Assembly: GCF_029892045.1 (NCBI RefSeq)
Contig: NZ_CP120368.1
Coordinates: 1,300,001 to 1,364,000, forward strand
DNA from: Sinorhizobium numidicum
GTDB taxonomy: Bacteria > Pseudomonadota > Alphaproteobacteria > Rhizobiales > Rhizobiaceae
Reading direction: 5' to 3'
DNA length: 64,000 nt
The notes under the pieces are model-generated. The model was not told the origin of the DNA, made no database searches, and saw only the letters and a program-made list of their open reading frames with translations. Below are positions 1 through 9,539 of this stretch, one piece after another. How positions within the stretch are numbered: position 1 is the stretch's first letter; every line of letters begins with the position of its first letter. Position numbers and translations under genes: made by a program.

Positions 1-346
1 CAACATTGCTCTTAAGGCGGCCGAAGGCACCGCCCGCCAAATCGCCGAGTATCTGCGCGCCGCAATGTCGCGCACCCTGCTTGCGAAGATCGGCTACGTC
101 TTTGCGAAGGGCGCCTTCGATCGGTTGCGGGAGAAGATGGATCCCAGCAAGGTCAACGGTGGCGTCTTTCTCGGTCTCAACGGTGTGGTCATCAAAAGCC
201 ATGGTGGCACGGATGCCGAAGGCTTCGCGGCCGCGATCGACGTCGGCTACGACATGGTGAAGAATGGTCTGAAGGCGAAGATAGAGGCCGACCTGGCGAG
301 ATATCACGGCGGCGCCCAGCCGTCCGAAGCCCTGCCGCGGGCATGA
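1..346 (+). CDS. plsX: PlsX, phosphate acyltransferase (C-terminal part)
   Basis: Only the last 114 residues are in the window; the reading frame is open from base 2 to a TGA at 344-346. The protein is the acyl-ACP:phosphate acyltransferase that makes acyl-phosphate for membrane phospholipid synthesis. The family signature is visible as [18 protein letters not shown], followed by the [17 protein letters not shown] segment that closes PlsX proteins. It lies 18 bases upstream of fabH on the same strand, the usual plsX-fabH pairing of fatty-acid and phospholipid genes, so the two are probably co-transcribed. The 5' end lies outside the window. Confidence 0.93.
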   Translation, partial: NIALKAAEGTARQIAEYLRAAMSRTLLAKIGYVFAKGAFDRLREKMDPSKVNGGVFLGLNGVVIKSHGGTDAEGFAAAIDVGYDMVKNGLKAKIEADLARYHGGAQPSEALPRA

Positions 347-364
347 ATGATGAGGTTTGAGTAG

Positions 365-1336
365 ATGATGCGTTCTGTCGTTCGCGGTTTCGGGGCAGCG
401 CTGCCGAAGCGGGTGATGACCAATAAGGAAATAGAAGCCAAGGTCGACACGTCCGACGAATGGATCGTGCAGCGGACCGGCATTCACCAGCGTTACATCG
501 CCGGCGAGGGCGAGACGACGGCATCACTCGGGGAGAGTGCGGCGCGCGCCGCACTTGCGAGGGCCGGGCTGACGGCGGAGGATATCGACCTCATCATTGT
601 GGCGACGTCGACGCCGGACAACACATTTCCGGCAACGGCGGTCAACATCCAGAACCGTCTCGGCATGCGGCACGGCGCCGCCTTCGATCTGCAGGCGGTC
701 TGTTCCGGTTTCGTCTATGGCGTCGCGACGGCGGATGCCTATATTCGCGGCGGCCTGGCAAAACGCGCTCTGGTGATCGGCGCTGAAACCTTTTCGCGCA
801 TTCTCGACTGGTCGGATCGCACGACATGTGTGCTCTTCGGCGACGGCGCCGGCGCGATCATTCTCGAGGCGCAGGAAGGCGAAGGCACTAATGCCGACCG
901 TGGCGTCCTGACGGCCCAGTTGCGCTCCGACGGCATTCACGGCGACAAGCTCTATGTGGACGGCGGACCGTCGACGACCGGCACCGTCGGGCATCTTCGT
1001 ATGGAAGGGCGCGAGGTGTTCAAGCATGCGGTCGGCATGATCACTGATGTGATCGAGGCCGCTTTCGAAGCAACCGGGACGACGGCGGATGACGTCGACT
1101 GGTTGGTTCCGCACCAGGCCAACCGCCGCATCATCGACGGCTCTGCGAAGAAGCTGGGAATCCCTCTCGATAAGGTTGTGGTGACCGTGGATCTGCATGG
1201 CAATACGTCCGCGGCTTCGATCCCGCTCGCGCTTGATACGGCCGCATCCGACGGCCGGATCAAGAAGGGCGACCTCGTAATGCTCGAAGCGATGGGTGGC
1301 GGCTTCACCTGGGGTTCGGTTCTCATCCGCTGGTAA
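365..1336 (+). CDS. fabH: 3-oxoacyl-ACP synthase III (KAS III)
   Basis: This 323-residue protein has the normal family length. It condenses acetyl-CoA with malonyl-ACP to start type II fatty-acid synthesis in the cytoplasm. The catalytic triad is complete: Cys113 in DLQAVCSGF, His250 in VPHQANRRI and Asn280 in LHGNTSAAS. The C-terminal [13 protein letters not shown] is also typical. The start is an ATG-ATG pair, so initiation at 368 is equally possible. It follows plsX closely and precedes ihfA by 94 bases, a gap that carries a separate promoter. Confidence 0.97.
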   Translation: MMRSVVRGFGAALPKRVMTNKEIEAKVDTSDEWIVQRTGIHQRYIAGEGETTASLGESAARAALARAGLTAEDIDLIIVATSTPDNTFPATAVNIQNRLGMRHGAAFDLQAVCSGFVYGVATADAYIRGGLAKRALVIGAETFSRILDWSDRTTCVLFGDGAGAIILEAQEGEGTNADRGVLTAQLRSDGIHGDKLYVDGGPSTTGTVGHLRMEGREVFKHAVGMITDVIEAAFEATGTTADDVDWLVPHQANRRIIDGSAKKLGIPLDKVVVTVDLHGNTSAASIPLALDTAASDGRIKKGDLVMLEAMGGGFTWGSVLIRW

Positions 1337-1362
1337 AGAAAATAATGAACTACGGCAGGCGC

Positions 1363-1391
1363 TTGACCGCAAAAGGCAAGGGCAATAGTCT
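1363..1391 (+). promoter_or_regulatory. Probable vegetative promoter of ihfA
   Basis: A TTGACC box at 1363-1368 is separated by exactly 17 bases from TAGTCT at 1386-1391, in the fabH-ihfA gap. Expected transcription start is about 40 bases upstream of the ihfA ATG. The -10 box is weak, so this is inference from spacing and position. Confidence 0.5.
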
Positions 1392-1430
1392 TCGATCGCT
1401 GATCGGCACGTCAGACATCGGTGGGGGAAG

Positions 1431-1769
1431 ATGAGCGGAAAAACAGTAACGCGAGCAGACTTGGCTGAGTCGGTTTTTCGCAAGGTGGGTTTGTCGCGGA
1501 CGGAGTCCGCCGAACTTGTGGAGACTGTCATCGACGAGATATGCAACGCTATCGTACGTGGCGAGAGCGTCAAGCTGTCTTCTTTCGCAACGTTCCAGGT
1601 ACGCGACAAGAATGAGCGTATCGGGCGCAATCCGAAGACGGGTGAGGAAGTGCCGATCTCTCCCCGCCGGGTAATGACCTTCAAGGCGTCGAACGTCCTG
1701 AAACAGCGGGTGCTGAAGGCGCATCTAAGCCGCAAAACCAAGCAGAAGCAGCCCACTTCAGCATCCTGA
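1431..1769 (+). CDS. ihfA: Integration host factor subunit alpha
   Basis: This 112-residue member of the HU/IHF family forms with IhfB a heterodimer that bends DNA at specific sites in replication, recombination and sigma-54 promoters. The beta-arm carries [12 protein letters not shown] with the intercalating proline at residue 68. The N-terminal segment [13 protein letters not shown] is typical of IHF-alpha rather than HU. A purine-rich GGGGGAAG lies just before the ATG. The gene has a candidate promoter of its own and is followed by a MerR-type gene, an arrangement known from other alphaproteobacteria. Confidence 0.95.
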   Translation: MSGKTVTRADLAESVFRKVGLSRTESAELVETVIDEICNAIVRGESVKLSSFATFQVRDKNERIGRNPKTGEEVPISPRRVMTFKASNVLKQRVLKAHLSRKTKQKQPTSAS

Positions 1770-1827
1770 AGTGCTGTCGACAACCACAATGTGGTTGAAA
1801 ACCCATCCATAAGCCATTGAAATGGGT
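1754..1827. other. Three consecutive hairpins between ihfA and the MerR gene
   Basis: Three perfect inverted repeats stand in a row. CACTTCAG/CTGAAGTG (1754-1761, 1766-1773) overlaps the ihfA stop codon. CAACCAC/GTGGTTG lies at 1781-1797. ACCCAT/ATGGGT lies at 1801-1806 and 1822-1827. None is followed by a T run, so simple intrinsic termination is not obvious. mRNA 3'-end stabilisation or processing is an alternative. Confidence 0.55.
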
Positions 1828-1904
1828 CCGATTCGTGCGATCATCGAGCAATGATCCGTTCATTGCGGCGCCGTTTGCCGCGTGAATATGGAAATGGGGA
1901 CGAC

Positions 1905-2438
1905 ATGGAAAAAAGCCCGGACGCCTTTCGCACCATCAGCGAGGTCGCAGACGAACTCGATCTACCCCAGCATGTGCTGCGCTTCTGGGAGACGCGATTC
2001 CAGCAGATCAAGCCGATGAAACGCGGCGGCGGGCGGCGCTATTATCGCCCAGAAGATGTCGATCTGCTCAAGGGCATTCGCCATCTGCTCTACGATCACG
2101 GCTATACGATCAAGGGCGTGCAAAAGCTCCTCAAGGCCAACGGCAACAAGTTCGTTGCCGCGATCGCCAGCGGCGATCTGGCAACGGTCGAGGCGCTTGC
2201 CGCCTCCAGCAACGAGGAACCGGCACCGCCGAAAGTCGGCGTTGCCGAGGAGGACCAGATCGTCGGCCGCGCAAAAGCGCCCGCAAGCCGCCGCTTCTTC
2301 TCTTTCGGCGGCGGCAATGACGAGACGCCGGAAATATCGATCGGAAAAACCTCCGTCAGCAAGGAAGATCGAGCGCTCCTTCAGGAGGCTCTATACGATC
2401 TTCTCGAATGCAAGCGGCTGCTCGATCAGGTGCGGTGA
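1905..2438 (+). CDS. MerR-family transcriptional regulator
   Basis: I start this protein (177 residues) at ATG 1905, because GGGGA sits five bases upstream and the MerR helix-turn-helix begins soon after; an in-frame ATG at 1851 would add 18 basic residues with no family similarity. Residues about 8-75 form the winged DNA-binding domain: [22 protein letters not shown], then [15 protein letters not shown]. The tail is low complexity with no metal or ligand-binding cysteines, so the effector is unknown. Position directly behind ihfA is common in alphaproteobacteria, but its regulon is not known to me. Confidence 0.85.
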   Translation: MEKSPDAFRTISEVADELDLPQHVLRFWETRFQQIKPMKRGGGRRYYRPEDVDLLKGIRHLLYDHGYTIKGVQKLLKANGNKFVAAIASGDLATVEALAASSNEEPAPPKVGVAEEDQIVGRAKAPASRRFFSFGGGNDETPEISIGKTSVSKEDRALLQEALYDLLECKRLLDQVR

Positions 2439-2926
2439 TATGGCGGTCGCGAGGGGCGCCGGAACTTTGCCGGCCCGCATAATTGGCATGGACCGGCTGC
2501 CGCGCGCAGTGGGCGAGATTATCTTCCGCTCCTGAGAGCTCGATTCAGCGACCCTCAACTTCGCAGCCAACCGCATGTCAGAGTTGGGCTCATCCAAGAA
2601 CGACAAAAGTGCGTCAGGGACTTCGAGAACGATTTGCTCGCGTGGCGATGTCAATGACCAGCCAGCCGAAGCTCCATTCTAGTGGTTGAAAAAAAAAGCT
2701 CTGGGAATGTAATTCCCGGCGGAAGGATCGTAGGGCTTGCTTTCGGTCGCACAGGCGCCGGCCGCTGAGGACAACGAGAATCAGCGATGCAGGGCACGCA
2801 CGGAAACGCGACCGCTGCGATTTCGGGACTTTTGCTCGCAGCATTTTGAGCGTTTTTTTGTTCCGTCTTCACGGAAGATATGCCCTTGGCCGAAGCTGGA
2901 AATCTGCTCTGATTTCAAGGGATAAA
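2439..2926. other. Gene-poor stretch with a possible minus-strand gene relic
   Basis: No convincing gene is present in these 488 bases. On the minus strand, 2654 down to about 2540 reads from a TTG into EQIVLEVPDALLSFLDEP and DMRLAAKLRVAE, which resembles the N-terminal part of UPF0175-type small proteins. The reading then loses any family likeness and runs into the MerR gene. This may be a decayed fragment. A hairpin TTCCGT/ACGGAA lies near 2860 but lacks a terminator T tract in either direction. Confidence 0.3.
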
Positions 2927-3003
<77 letters not shown>

Positions 3004-3027
3004 ACCCGCTTTGTTACAAGCCCGCTC

Positions 3028-3056
3028 TCATTAGTCGGAACACACGGCCGGCGCAA
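3028..3056 (-). promoter_or_regulatory. Probable promoter of tRNA-Pro
   Basis: On the minus strand TTGCGC (3056-3051) and TAATGA (3033-3028) are separated by 17 bases, 25 bases before the tRNA 5' end. The spacing and position fit a vegetative promoter; activity is inferred. Confidence 0.5.
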
Positions 3057-3200
3057 GGGGAAAATAGGTTTTTACCCGTCCTTCCGCGGCTGTCGATGGA
3101 GGCGGAGGCGCGTGTCAGAAAGCGCCACGAGAACAGTTTTGTGATTTGGTGAGGAGCATGGCGGCGGATAAACTGCGCCTGCAACAACAGGAGAAGCCCG

Positions 3201-3410
3201 ATGAAGAGCATCCTCGTACTTGCGGCCGCCTTCGCCCTCTCGACAACCGCAGCGTCCGCCGAGTGCCTTGGGCATTCCAAGACCACGGCATCGGTCGACA
3301 AAGAGATGACGACGGCGAGCGTAACACAGACCGAGCAGTCGACTCCGGCCGACGAGCTCCTCCTGCAGCAGAAGCAGCAGCAGCAGGAAAAATCGGACGC
3401 TGAAGAATAG
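3201..3410 (+). CDS. Small exported protein of unknown function
   Basis: This protein has 69 residues. The first 21 form a clear signal peptide (MKSILVLAAAFALSTTAASA, cleavage after ASA), so the mature product of about 48 residues is likely periplasmic. The mature part is Thr/Ser-rich, then glutamine-rich (QQKQQQQ), and ends acidic. A CAGGAG ribosome-binding site sits eight bases before the ATG. It stands alone between tRNA-Pro and the polysaccharide locus. I recognise no domain; the low-complexity tail means similarity searches may be uninformative. Confidence 0.65.
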   Translation: MKSILVLAAAFALSTTAASAECLGHSKTTASVDKEMTTASVTQTEQSTPADELLLQQKQQQQEKSDAEE

Positions 3411-3538
3411 CCGAGAGCATCGGTTCGGGCCTCGCTGATGTTGATCTGCATCGCACTGGCGGGGGCCGCTTCGCGCCGGAGAATAACCGTCCAATTCTTT
3501 TAGCCGTCGAAGTCGCGCGCGAGCGGTTGCCTTGCCGC

Positions 3539-4717
3539 TCAACGGCGTCGTCGCGCCGCCAGACGCTGATAGACTTCTTCCGTCTGGTCAAGCATCAGGT
3601 CAAGCGTGAAACGGTCCCTGCGGACATTCGCTGCCTCGATAAGCTGCGGATGGATATCTCGATCGGCGGCGGCAACCATGGCTTTCGCGAGATGCGAGAC
3701 GTCGTCGGTGTTCGGGATGACGAAACCGTTCTCCCCGTGATCGACAACAGTCCTCGCGCCGCCGACATCGGAGATGATGATCGGCCGTCCCGCAGCCGCG
3801 GCCTCGAGCATTACATAGGGCATCGCCTCGTAGCGGCTCGGCATGACGATCAGGTCGAAAGCTGAAATGGCCTGCGGACCGGTAAATGCCGAAGTCAGAT
3901 GAATGCGGTTCTGCAAGCCGCTCGCGCAGATCGCGCGGCGAAGCGGTTCGTTCAGTTCGCCGGAGCCGATCATCACCAGATAGCTATTCCCCACGGACGA
4001 CGCGACACTCTTGAAGGCCTTGATCAGGCGCTCAGGGGCCTTCTGCGCGGAAAGGCGGCCAATGAAGCCGAAAACGAAGGCATCCGCGGGGATGCCGAAA
4101 CTCGCGCGAATGGCCGATGCCATGTCGGGCGAGGGCGGCAGCACGCCATTGACGATGACCGACATTCTCTGCTTCGGGATACCGATCGAAAGCGCATGGC
4201 TGAATTCGTCTTCGGAAACGGTGATGAGATGATCGGTGAAGAACCATGCCAGGGCCGATTCGATTGCGCCGTAGATCAGCCGCCCACTGCGGCCGAGCGT
4301 CGGGTCCATGGTCCTGAAGGCATGGGGTGTGTAGACACGCGGCACATGCCGGCCGGGGAGTCTCAGCCGCGTCAAGGCGCCGGCCTTGGAGCTGTGGCCA
4401 TGGACAATATCGAACGGCCCGGCGCTGCGGATGATCCGGTTTATGGCGCGGAAAGCCGGCACGTCGGAAGGACCAGGCGCCCGCCTGATATCGACCGCGT
4501 GAACGGTCGCCAGTCCGATCGCCATGAGCTCGCGGACGAAGGATTCCTCCGCCCGCACCGGAGAATAGATCGCTTCCACATGATGGCCGCGCGCATGCAT
4601 GCCACGGCAGAGATCGAGAAAGTGACGCCCCGACCCGCCGCCGCTCGGTTCCAGGACCTCGAGGAGGCGCAACGGATTGGCCGTCGACCCCTCACGTGAA
4701 GGCTTGTTCACGCTCAT
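3539..4717 (-). CDS. Glycosyltransferase family 4
   Basis: This is a 392-residue GT-B fold retaining glycosyltransferase. I start it at 4717 because that ATG overlaps the stop of the upstream polymerase gene as ATGA; the frame is open further upstream but without family similarity. The N-terminal domain has the SGGGSGRHFLDLCRGM loop. The C-terminal domain has FGFIGRLSAQKAPERLIKAF and the nucleotide-sugar EX7E region MPSRYEAMPYVMLEAAAAG. It probably adds a sugar to a lipid-linked repeat unit at the inner face of the inner membrane. It is the last gene of the leftward polysaccharide unit and is translationally coupled to its neighbour. Donor and acceptor cannot be read from sequence. Confidence 0.9.
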   Translation of the reverse strand: MSVNKPSREGSTANPLRLLEVLEPSGGGSGRHFLDLCRGMHARGHHVEAIYSPVRAEESFVRELMAIGLATVHAVDIRRAPGPSDVPAFRAINRIIRSAGPFDIVHGHSSKAGALTRLRLPGRHVPRVYTPHAFRTMDPTLGRSGRLIYGAIESALAWFFTDHLITVSEDEFSHALSIGIPKQRMSVIVNGVLPPSPDMASAIRASFGIPADAFVFGFIGRLSAQKAPERLIKAFKSVASSVGNSYLVMIGSGELNEPLRRAICASGLQNRIHLTSAFTGPQAISAFDLIVMPSRYEAMPYVMLEAAAAGRPIIISDVGGARTVVDHGENGFVIPNTDDVSHLAKAMVAAADRDIHPQLIEAANVRRDRFTLDLMLDQTEEVYQRLAARRRR

Positions 4718-5958
4718 GCAAGCCCTTCGGCGCGGGTCTGCCACCGGCTGCGGTATTCGAGTGCTGCGCATCCCCAGACGATGCCAAGCAGCATGTAGAA
4801 ATGACGCCAGTGATCGGTGTCGATGACATTGCCGATGCCGACATGGCCGATCAGCGTCACCCAAGCAATCATCAGGTATGGCTGCCACGGCCGTTCGCGC
4901 AGGAGAAAGCAAAAGCCAAGCGCGAGCGTCCAGAGGATAAGCGTCACATAGGCTACGAAACCGAGCCAGCCGTAGGATGTCAGGCTCTTCAGCAAGACAT
5001 TGTGCTCGTCTTCGGGAAACATGGTGCTGAACACCATCGGCCCGATCCCAAGCGGCTTTTCCATAGACAACAGAAAGCCGATCCGGTGACGATCAAATCG
5101 GCCGAGATGCCCGCCGTCATAATCCTGGACAAGCTGAGTGCGGCTCGAGAAGAGTGACGCGACCTGTTCCGATTGCAGCGCAGCGACGAGTACCGCAGCG
5201 ACGAACAGCAAGCCGCCGAGCGCCAGAACGAGGATCCGCAGGCGGAAAAGCCCGCTGCGCTCCTTCAAGAGCATGACGAAGACCAGAGCGATGACGCAAA
5301 AGAGGTTGAGCGCCCACGCGGCTCGGGAGAAGGAGAGGAAGACGCCGAGCGCGAGCACGAGCAGGCCCGCGATTTTGAAAGGCGCGCGGCGGATCGGCTG
5401 CGTGAGCAGGCCATGCACCAGGTAGAGTACTGGCGCGGCGAGAAACGGGCCGAAGACGTTCGGATCCTGGAAGGCGCCCTTTGCGCGGTCGTAAAGGGTG
5501 AAGTAGGAAGCGCCTGGTATGGCCCCAAAATAGCCGAGGATGCCGAGCAGGGAGGTCATGACAGCCGCTGCTGTCCAGGCGTTAAAGATGAGCCGCAGCC
5601 GCTGGTGGCGATCTTCGATAATTGCCGCAAAAAAGACCGCCGAGACTGCGAGGAAGCCGGAGACGGCCATGTACATCGGCCCCGTCGCGAGATCGGCCAT
5701 GACCGTCAGCGACAGCATGCCTCCGACCATGAACAGGATAAGAAGGGCGAACAGCGGGGCGACGTGGCGCGATATCCTCAGTCCGAAGAGCGCCCATAGA
5801 CCGATAAGGCCGGCCATGAAAAGCTCGTAGGGTGCGGGCTCGGCGATGACGAAGCCCGAGAGGAACACGGCGGTCGCCACCAGGCCTGAGCCGACAAGCG
5901 AAATCGCGGCAAGTTGCGGCCTCAGGATGATCGGCTGGGATGCGGTCGCGGAGATCAA
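4714..5958 (-). CDS. O-antigen ligase / Wzy-type polymerase family membrane protein
   Basis: This 414-residue protein is dominated by about ten to twelve hydrophobic segments. A larger periplasmic loop sits in the second half, after GVFLSFSRAAW, and includes RFDRHRIGFLLSMEKPLGIG and FPEDEHNVLLKSLTSYGWLG. That layout is typical of the Wzy_C (O-antigen ligase/polymerase) family, which joins polysaccharide repeat units or transfers them to an acceptor in the periplasm. It overlaps its neighbours on both sides by four bases (ATGA), so it sits firmly in the operon. Polymerase is favoured over ligase because the locus looks like an export-type polysaccharide locus, but the sequence does not settle this. 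Confidence 0.82.
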   Translation of the reverse strand: MISATASQPIILRPQLAAISLVGSGLVATAVFLSGFVIAEPAPYELFMAGLIGLWALFGLRISRHVAPLFALLILFMVGGMLSLTVMADLATGPMYMAVSGFLAVSAVFFAAIIEDRHQRLRLIFNAWTAAAVMTSLLGILGYFGAIPGASYFTLYDRAKGAFQDPNVFGPFLAAPVLYLVHGLLTQPIRRAPFKIAGLLVLALGVFLSFSRAAWALNLFCVIALVFVMLLKERSGLFRLRILVLALGGLLFVAAVLVAALQSEQVASLFSSRTQLVQDYDGGHLGRFDRHRIGFLLSMEKPLGIGPMVFSTMFPEDEHNVLLKSLTSYGWLGFVAYVTLILWTLALGFCFLLRERPWQPYLMIAWVTLIGHVGIGNVIDTDHWRHFYMLLGIVWGCAALEYRSRWQTRAEGLA

Positions 5959-7517
5959 TAGGCGTTGTCCGTATTGAGCAACCGGAACGGCGTCAGAAAG
6001 AGGATCTTCAAATCGAGGAGCAGCGACCAGTTCTCGATGTAAAAGAGGTCGAAGGCCGTGCGGAAGCGGATCTTTTCATCGTTGTCGATCTCGCCGCGCC
6101 AACCGTTGATTTGCGCCCAGCCGGTCACGCCGGGCTTGACGCGGTGGCGAGCGAAATAGCCCTCGACGACGTCGGAATAGGAGCGGTCCTGGGTCTGAGC
6201 GAGAACCGCATGCGGGCGCGGTCCGACGAGAGAGAGTTCGCCCTTCAGGACGTTGAAGATCTGCGGCAACTCGTCGATCGAGGATTTGCGCAGGAAGCGG
6301 CCGACGGGCGTCACGCGCGGATCGCCTTTGGTCACGGCGTTGCGGGCGGTGGGGTCGCTCATATGCGTGTACATCGAGCGGAACTTGTAGACCTCGATGG
6401 TCTCGTTGTTGAAGCCGTGCCGGTGCTGTTTGAAGATGATGGGACCTGGAGACGTGACCTTGACCGCGACAGCGGCGGCAAGCATCACCGGCCACAGCAG
6501 AACCAGCGCGACGATGCTGAAAAAGATGTCGAAGCAGCGCTTGGCGACGGAATCCCAGTCCGCGATCGGTTTGTCGAAGATGTCGAGCATCGGCACCTGC
6601 CCGACATGCGAATAGCTGCGCGGGCGGAAGCGCAGGTTGTTGGCATGGGCGGCGAGACGGATGTCGACCGGCAGGATCCAGAGTTTTTTCAGGAGTTCGA
6701 GTATGCGTTTTTCCGCGGTCAGAGGCAGCGAGATGATCAGCATGTCGATCCGGGCCAGCCGGGCGAACTCGACCAGTTCGTTGACCGTCCCGAGTTTCGG
6801 ATATCCAGCGATGATATTCGGCGAGCGTCGCTCGTCGCGATCGTCGAAGATGCCGCAGATGCGGATGTCGTTGTCCGGCTGGTGCTCGATGGTGCGGATG
6901 AGATCCTTCGCCGGTTGGCCGCCGCCGACGACTACGGCACGGCGCTCCATTGTACCGTTTCTCGACCAGCGGCGGATCGAATAGGCGATGAAGGCGCGCT
7001 CCGTGATGAGGAAGAACGCGCCGGCGGCGAACCATGCGGCGACCCAGACACGGGAATAGAGATGACCAGACTTCAGGAAAAAGAGTGCGAGCGCGATTGC
7101 GCCGAAGGCGGCCGCCCAGGCGCCGAGAATGCGGGGCGTCATCCGCAGCCAGGCGCGCAGCGCCGGCACCTGATAAGTATCGGCGATTTGCATCGCGGCA
7201 ACGGCGAGCGCCGAGCCGCCCGCGAGAATCGCCAAATAGACGGGGAGCTCCTCGAATGCCGGCTCGACATATTGTGCGTTGATCGCATAGCCGATGGTGA
7301 AGAGGACGCAGAATTCGAGCAGCCGGATAAGGCCGGTGATCATGGCCGGCGTATAGGTGTCGGCGCGAAACTGAAGCGCGATCTGCCGGGCCAGCGGATT
7401 GAGCTCCGGGGGGCCTTTGTCGGTCTTCCTTTGTTCATGGTCGACCGTCCGGATCTCCGAGACCTTCTTGCGAAGCGCTTCGGGATCGAAGGTTTCCGGC
7501 CTGTCAAACTGGTTCAT
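5955..7517 (-). CDS. Polyprenyl-phosphate hexose-1-phosphate transferase (WcaJ/ExoY-like)
   Basis: This 520-residue initiating transferase moves a sugar-phosphate from a UDP-sugar to undecaprenyl phosphate, the first step of polysaccharide assembly. The N-terminus has several membrane spans. A nucleotide-binding-like middle domain follows ([15 protein letters not shown]). The C-terminal sugar-transferase domain, about residues 325-520, carries [44 protein letters not shown] and GPRPHA motifs, and [28 protein letters not shown] site precedes the ATG. The full-length form resembles WcaJ rather than the short ExoY. Glucose or galactose are the usual sugars; which applies here is unknown. Confidence 0.92.
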   Translation of the reverse strand: MNQFDRPETFDPEALRKKVSEIRTVDHEQRKTDKGPPELNPLARQIALQFRADTYTPAMITGLIRLLEFCVLFTIGYAINAQYVEPAFEELPVYLAILAGGSALAVAAMQIADTYQVPALRAWLRMTPRILGAWAAAFGAIALALFFLKSGHLYSRVWVAAWFAAGAFFLITERAFIAYSIRRWSRNGTMERRAVVVGGGQPAKDLIRTIEHQPDNDIRICGIFDDRDERRSPNIIAGYPKLGTVNELVEFARLARIDMLIISLPLTAEKRILELLKKLWILPVDIRLAAHANNLRFRPRSYSHVGQVPMLDIFDKPIADWDSVAKRCFDIFFSIVALVLLWPVMLAAAVAVKVTSPGPIIFKQHRHGFNNETIEVYKFRSMYTHMSDPTARNAVTKGDPRVTPVGRFLRKSSIDELPQIFNVLKGELSLVGPRPHAVLAQTQDRSYSDVVEGYFARHRVKPGVTGWAQINGWRGEIDNDEKIRFRTAFDLFYIENWSLLLDLKILFLTPFRLLNTDNAY

Positions 7518-7576
7518 GGTTTCTTTCCGGCGCTGAAGTCCCTTCGTCCGGATAGCAGAAAGCCACTAAGAAACGC

Positions 7577-8749
7577 TTACGTTGTACGGAGATGCCCGTC
7601 GGTAACGGTCGATTCTCCGGCAAGCTCGCGATAGAGTTGCATCACGTGTTTGGTCATGACGGATGCCGCGAAACGGGATTTGAACCCTTCGGGGTTGGGC
7701 ATTGTGCGGGCGGCCCAATCTTTCTCGATGATTGCAGCCGCCATGATCGCTGCAAGCGATTGGGCGTTGGCCGGGTCGGCAAGGGCTGCGCTGTCGCCGC
7801 CAAGAACCTCCGGGATGCCGCCCACCCGTGCAGCAATGACCGGCTTGCGGGCGGCAAGTGCTTCCAGGACGATATAGGGCATCGATTCCGCGCGAGATGG
7901 AATGACGACGGTGCGGGCGAGCGCGAAGGCCTCGCGTGCCTTCATCGCAGGAAGCATCCTGATACGGCGCCCCAGTCCTTTCCGGAGCTTCATCTCCTCG
8001 TATTGCTGTTGCTGCGGACCGTCTCCGATCATCAGCGCGGAAAGAGGGTGTCCGGCGATACGCTCGGCGGCGGCAAAACCCTCTATGAAGAGATCGGGGC
8101 CCTTGAGGTCGCGCATCATGCCGATATAGAGGAAATCAACCGCGTCCGGCCCTGTCTCGACCGGCTCGAACTCCGTATCGTCAATCCCGTTATAGATCAA
8201 CTCGTTACGGCCCGGCGGTCTGCCGACCTTGGAGAAATAGGTCTGGCGCTCGTAATCGCAAACAAAGACGAGGGAATCGGTGAGGCTTTCTTGGAGGCGC
8301 TCAAGCCGGAAAATGAGCTGGCCCGCCAATGACCTTCGGTCGTAGTGAAGGCTGCCTCCGTGGGGTGAATAGAGGCGGGCTACGCGATACTTGTTGACCC
8401 GCAAGGCTGAACCGATGATGCGCGCGAGGGCGCCGCCCTTGGCGCCGTGCCCATGCAGCACATCCGGTTGCAAACTTCTGATTTCCTTGTAGCTGCGCCA
8501 AAGTGCGGCAATGTCCGAGGGACCGATGGTGCGGTGGATCGGCATGCGGATGACGCCAAGCGCGAGAAAGGGGCGGATTTCATCGAACAGCGCGTCCTCA
8601 TAGGCGCCGCCGGTGGTGCTATCGCAAAGAATGCCGACCTGGTGCCCCGCATTCGCGTGGGCTTCGGCGAGATCGCGGACATGGCGGAAGATGCCGCCGA
8701 CCGGCGATCGGAAACAATGGAGAATGCGTAAGGGCCGATCGTTCTCCAT
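7577..8749 (-). CDS. Glycosyltransferase family 4
   Basis: This is a 390-residue GT-B glycosyltransferase. The N-terminus (ILHCFRSPVGGIFRHVRDL) is the acceptor-side loop. The C-terminal half has YIGMMRDLKGPDLFIEGF and the donor-binding region IPSRAESMPYIVLEALAARKP. It starts only five bases after the export lipoprotein gene and has no obvious ribosome-binding site of its own, which suggests coupled translation. With the second family-4 enzyme it supplies only two transferases after the priming step. The repeat unit is therefore either short or completed by enzymes encoded elsewhere. Confidence 0.9.
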   Translation of the reverse strand: MENDRPLRILHCFRSPVGGIFRHVRDLAEAHANAGHQVGILCDSTTGGAYEDALFDEIRPFLALGVIRMPIHRTIGPSDIAALWRSYKEIRSLQPDVLHGHGAKGGALARIIGSALRVNKYRVARLYSPHGGSLHYDRRSLAGQLIFRLERLQESLTDSLVFVCDYERQTYFSKVGRPPGRNELIYNGIDDTEFEPVETGPDAVDFLYIGMMRDLKGPDLFIEGFAAAERIAGHPLSALMIGDGPQQQQYEEMKLRKGLGRRIRMLPAMKAREAFALARTVVIPSRAESMPYIVLEALAARKPVIAARVGGIPEVLGGDSAALADPANAQSLAAIMAAAIIEKDWAARTMPNPEGFKSRFAASVMTKHVMQLYRELAGESTVTDGHLRTT

Positions 8750-8754
8750 GAATA

Positions 8755-9339
8755 TCAGAACAGCCGTTCGCGAACATAGATCGTGTCGCCCGCCAGGACG
8801 GGATCGGATATCGGCACCCGGCCCGTAATGATGCGGCCATTGACCTTCCGAGTAATGTCGGCATTCGCCTGGTTGGCGCGCGGCGAGAAGCCGCCGGCGA
8901 CCGCGATCGCGTTCTGAACCGTCATGCCCGGTACGTAGCTGTACTGGCCGGCCTGTCCGACTTCGCCCATGATGAAGACGGAGCGATAGCGATCGACTTC
9001 GATCGTCACGTCCGGATCCCTGAGAAAACCCTGGCGCAATTTCGACGCGATCATGCCCTCCAGTTCCGGTAGCGTATGGCCGCGCGACGGAACCGCGCCG
9101 ATCAGGGGAAAGGCCAGATAGCCGGCTTGGTCGACCGTATAGGTTCCGGTGAGGCCTGCCTGCTCGAACACGTTAATTCGCAGGCGGTCGCCGCTGTCCA
9201 GCCTGTATGGTTGAATCGTCGCCTCGCTGAAGGCTTTGGGAGCCGGCTGGTAGCTCGTGCAGCCGCCGAGCAATGCCGACAATATTGCCACGGCAATAGA
9301 GCATGCTTTCTTTGTGCCTGCGCTCGACATGAAATTCAT
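8755..9339 (-). CDS. Polysaccharide export lipoprotein (Wza/ExoF N-terminal type)
   Basis: This protein has 194 residues. A lipobox LLGGC at about residues 24-28 predicts lipid attachment. Residues about 43-125 form the polysaccharide-export domain (YRLDSGDRLRINVFEQAGL to VTIEVDRYRSVFIMGEV), and a SLBB-like beta-grasp domain follows (GQYSYVPGMTVQNAIAVAGG). It lacks the long C-terminal helical region of full-length Wza, as is common in rhizobia. GGAG lies five bases before the chosen ATG. It is the first gene of the leftward polysaccharide unit and is divergent from the Wzc-like gene across a 200-base intergenic region that should hold both promoters. Confidence 0.9.
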   Translation of the reverse strand: MNFMSSAGTKKACSIAVAILSALLGGCTSYQPAPKAFSEATIQPYRLDSGDRLRINVFEQAGLTGTYTVDQAGYLAFPLIGAVPSRGHTLPELEGMIASKLRQGFLRDPDVTIEVDRYRSVFIMGEVGQAGQYSYVPGMTVQNAIAVAGGFSPRANQANADITRKVNGRIITGRVPISDPVLAGDTIYVRERLF

Positions 9340-9539
9340 GGGCTCCGGAAACGATCACCTCTGCCGACGTTATCGATCCGTTAGGGTTAATAGCCGGTAA
9401 ACTCCTGATAGAATTTCCGAAAGCTTACCGACTCAGCCCCGTCCGCAGGAACACGCCCGATGGTTGAATCTGGAATTAACCCTTGCGTTACCATGTTCCT
9501 TTACTTTCCGGCCGAACAAAGAGGCTTCGGAGTGCGGGC

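Noticed and set aside
3360..3392. CAG-rich run as a microsatellite or CRISPR-like repeat
   Set aside because: It is a short coding glutamine tract in the small exported protein; there are no spacers.
5940..7634. Long plus-strand open frame of 564 codons
   Set aside because: It lies antisense to the sugar-phosphate transferase gene, is rich in Arg/Asp/Glu with no family motifs, and is a typical high-GC shadow frame.
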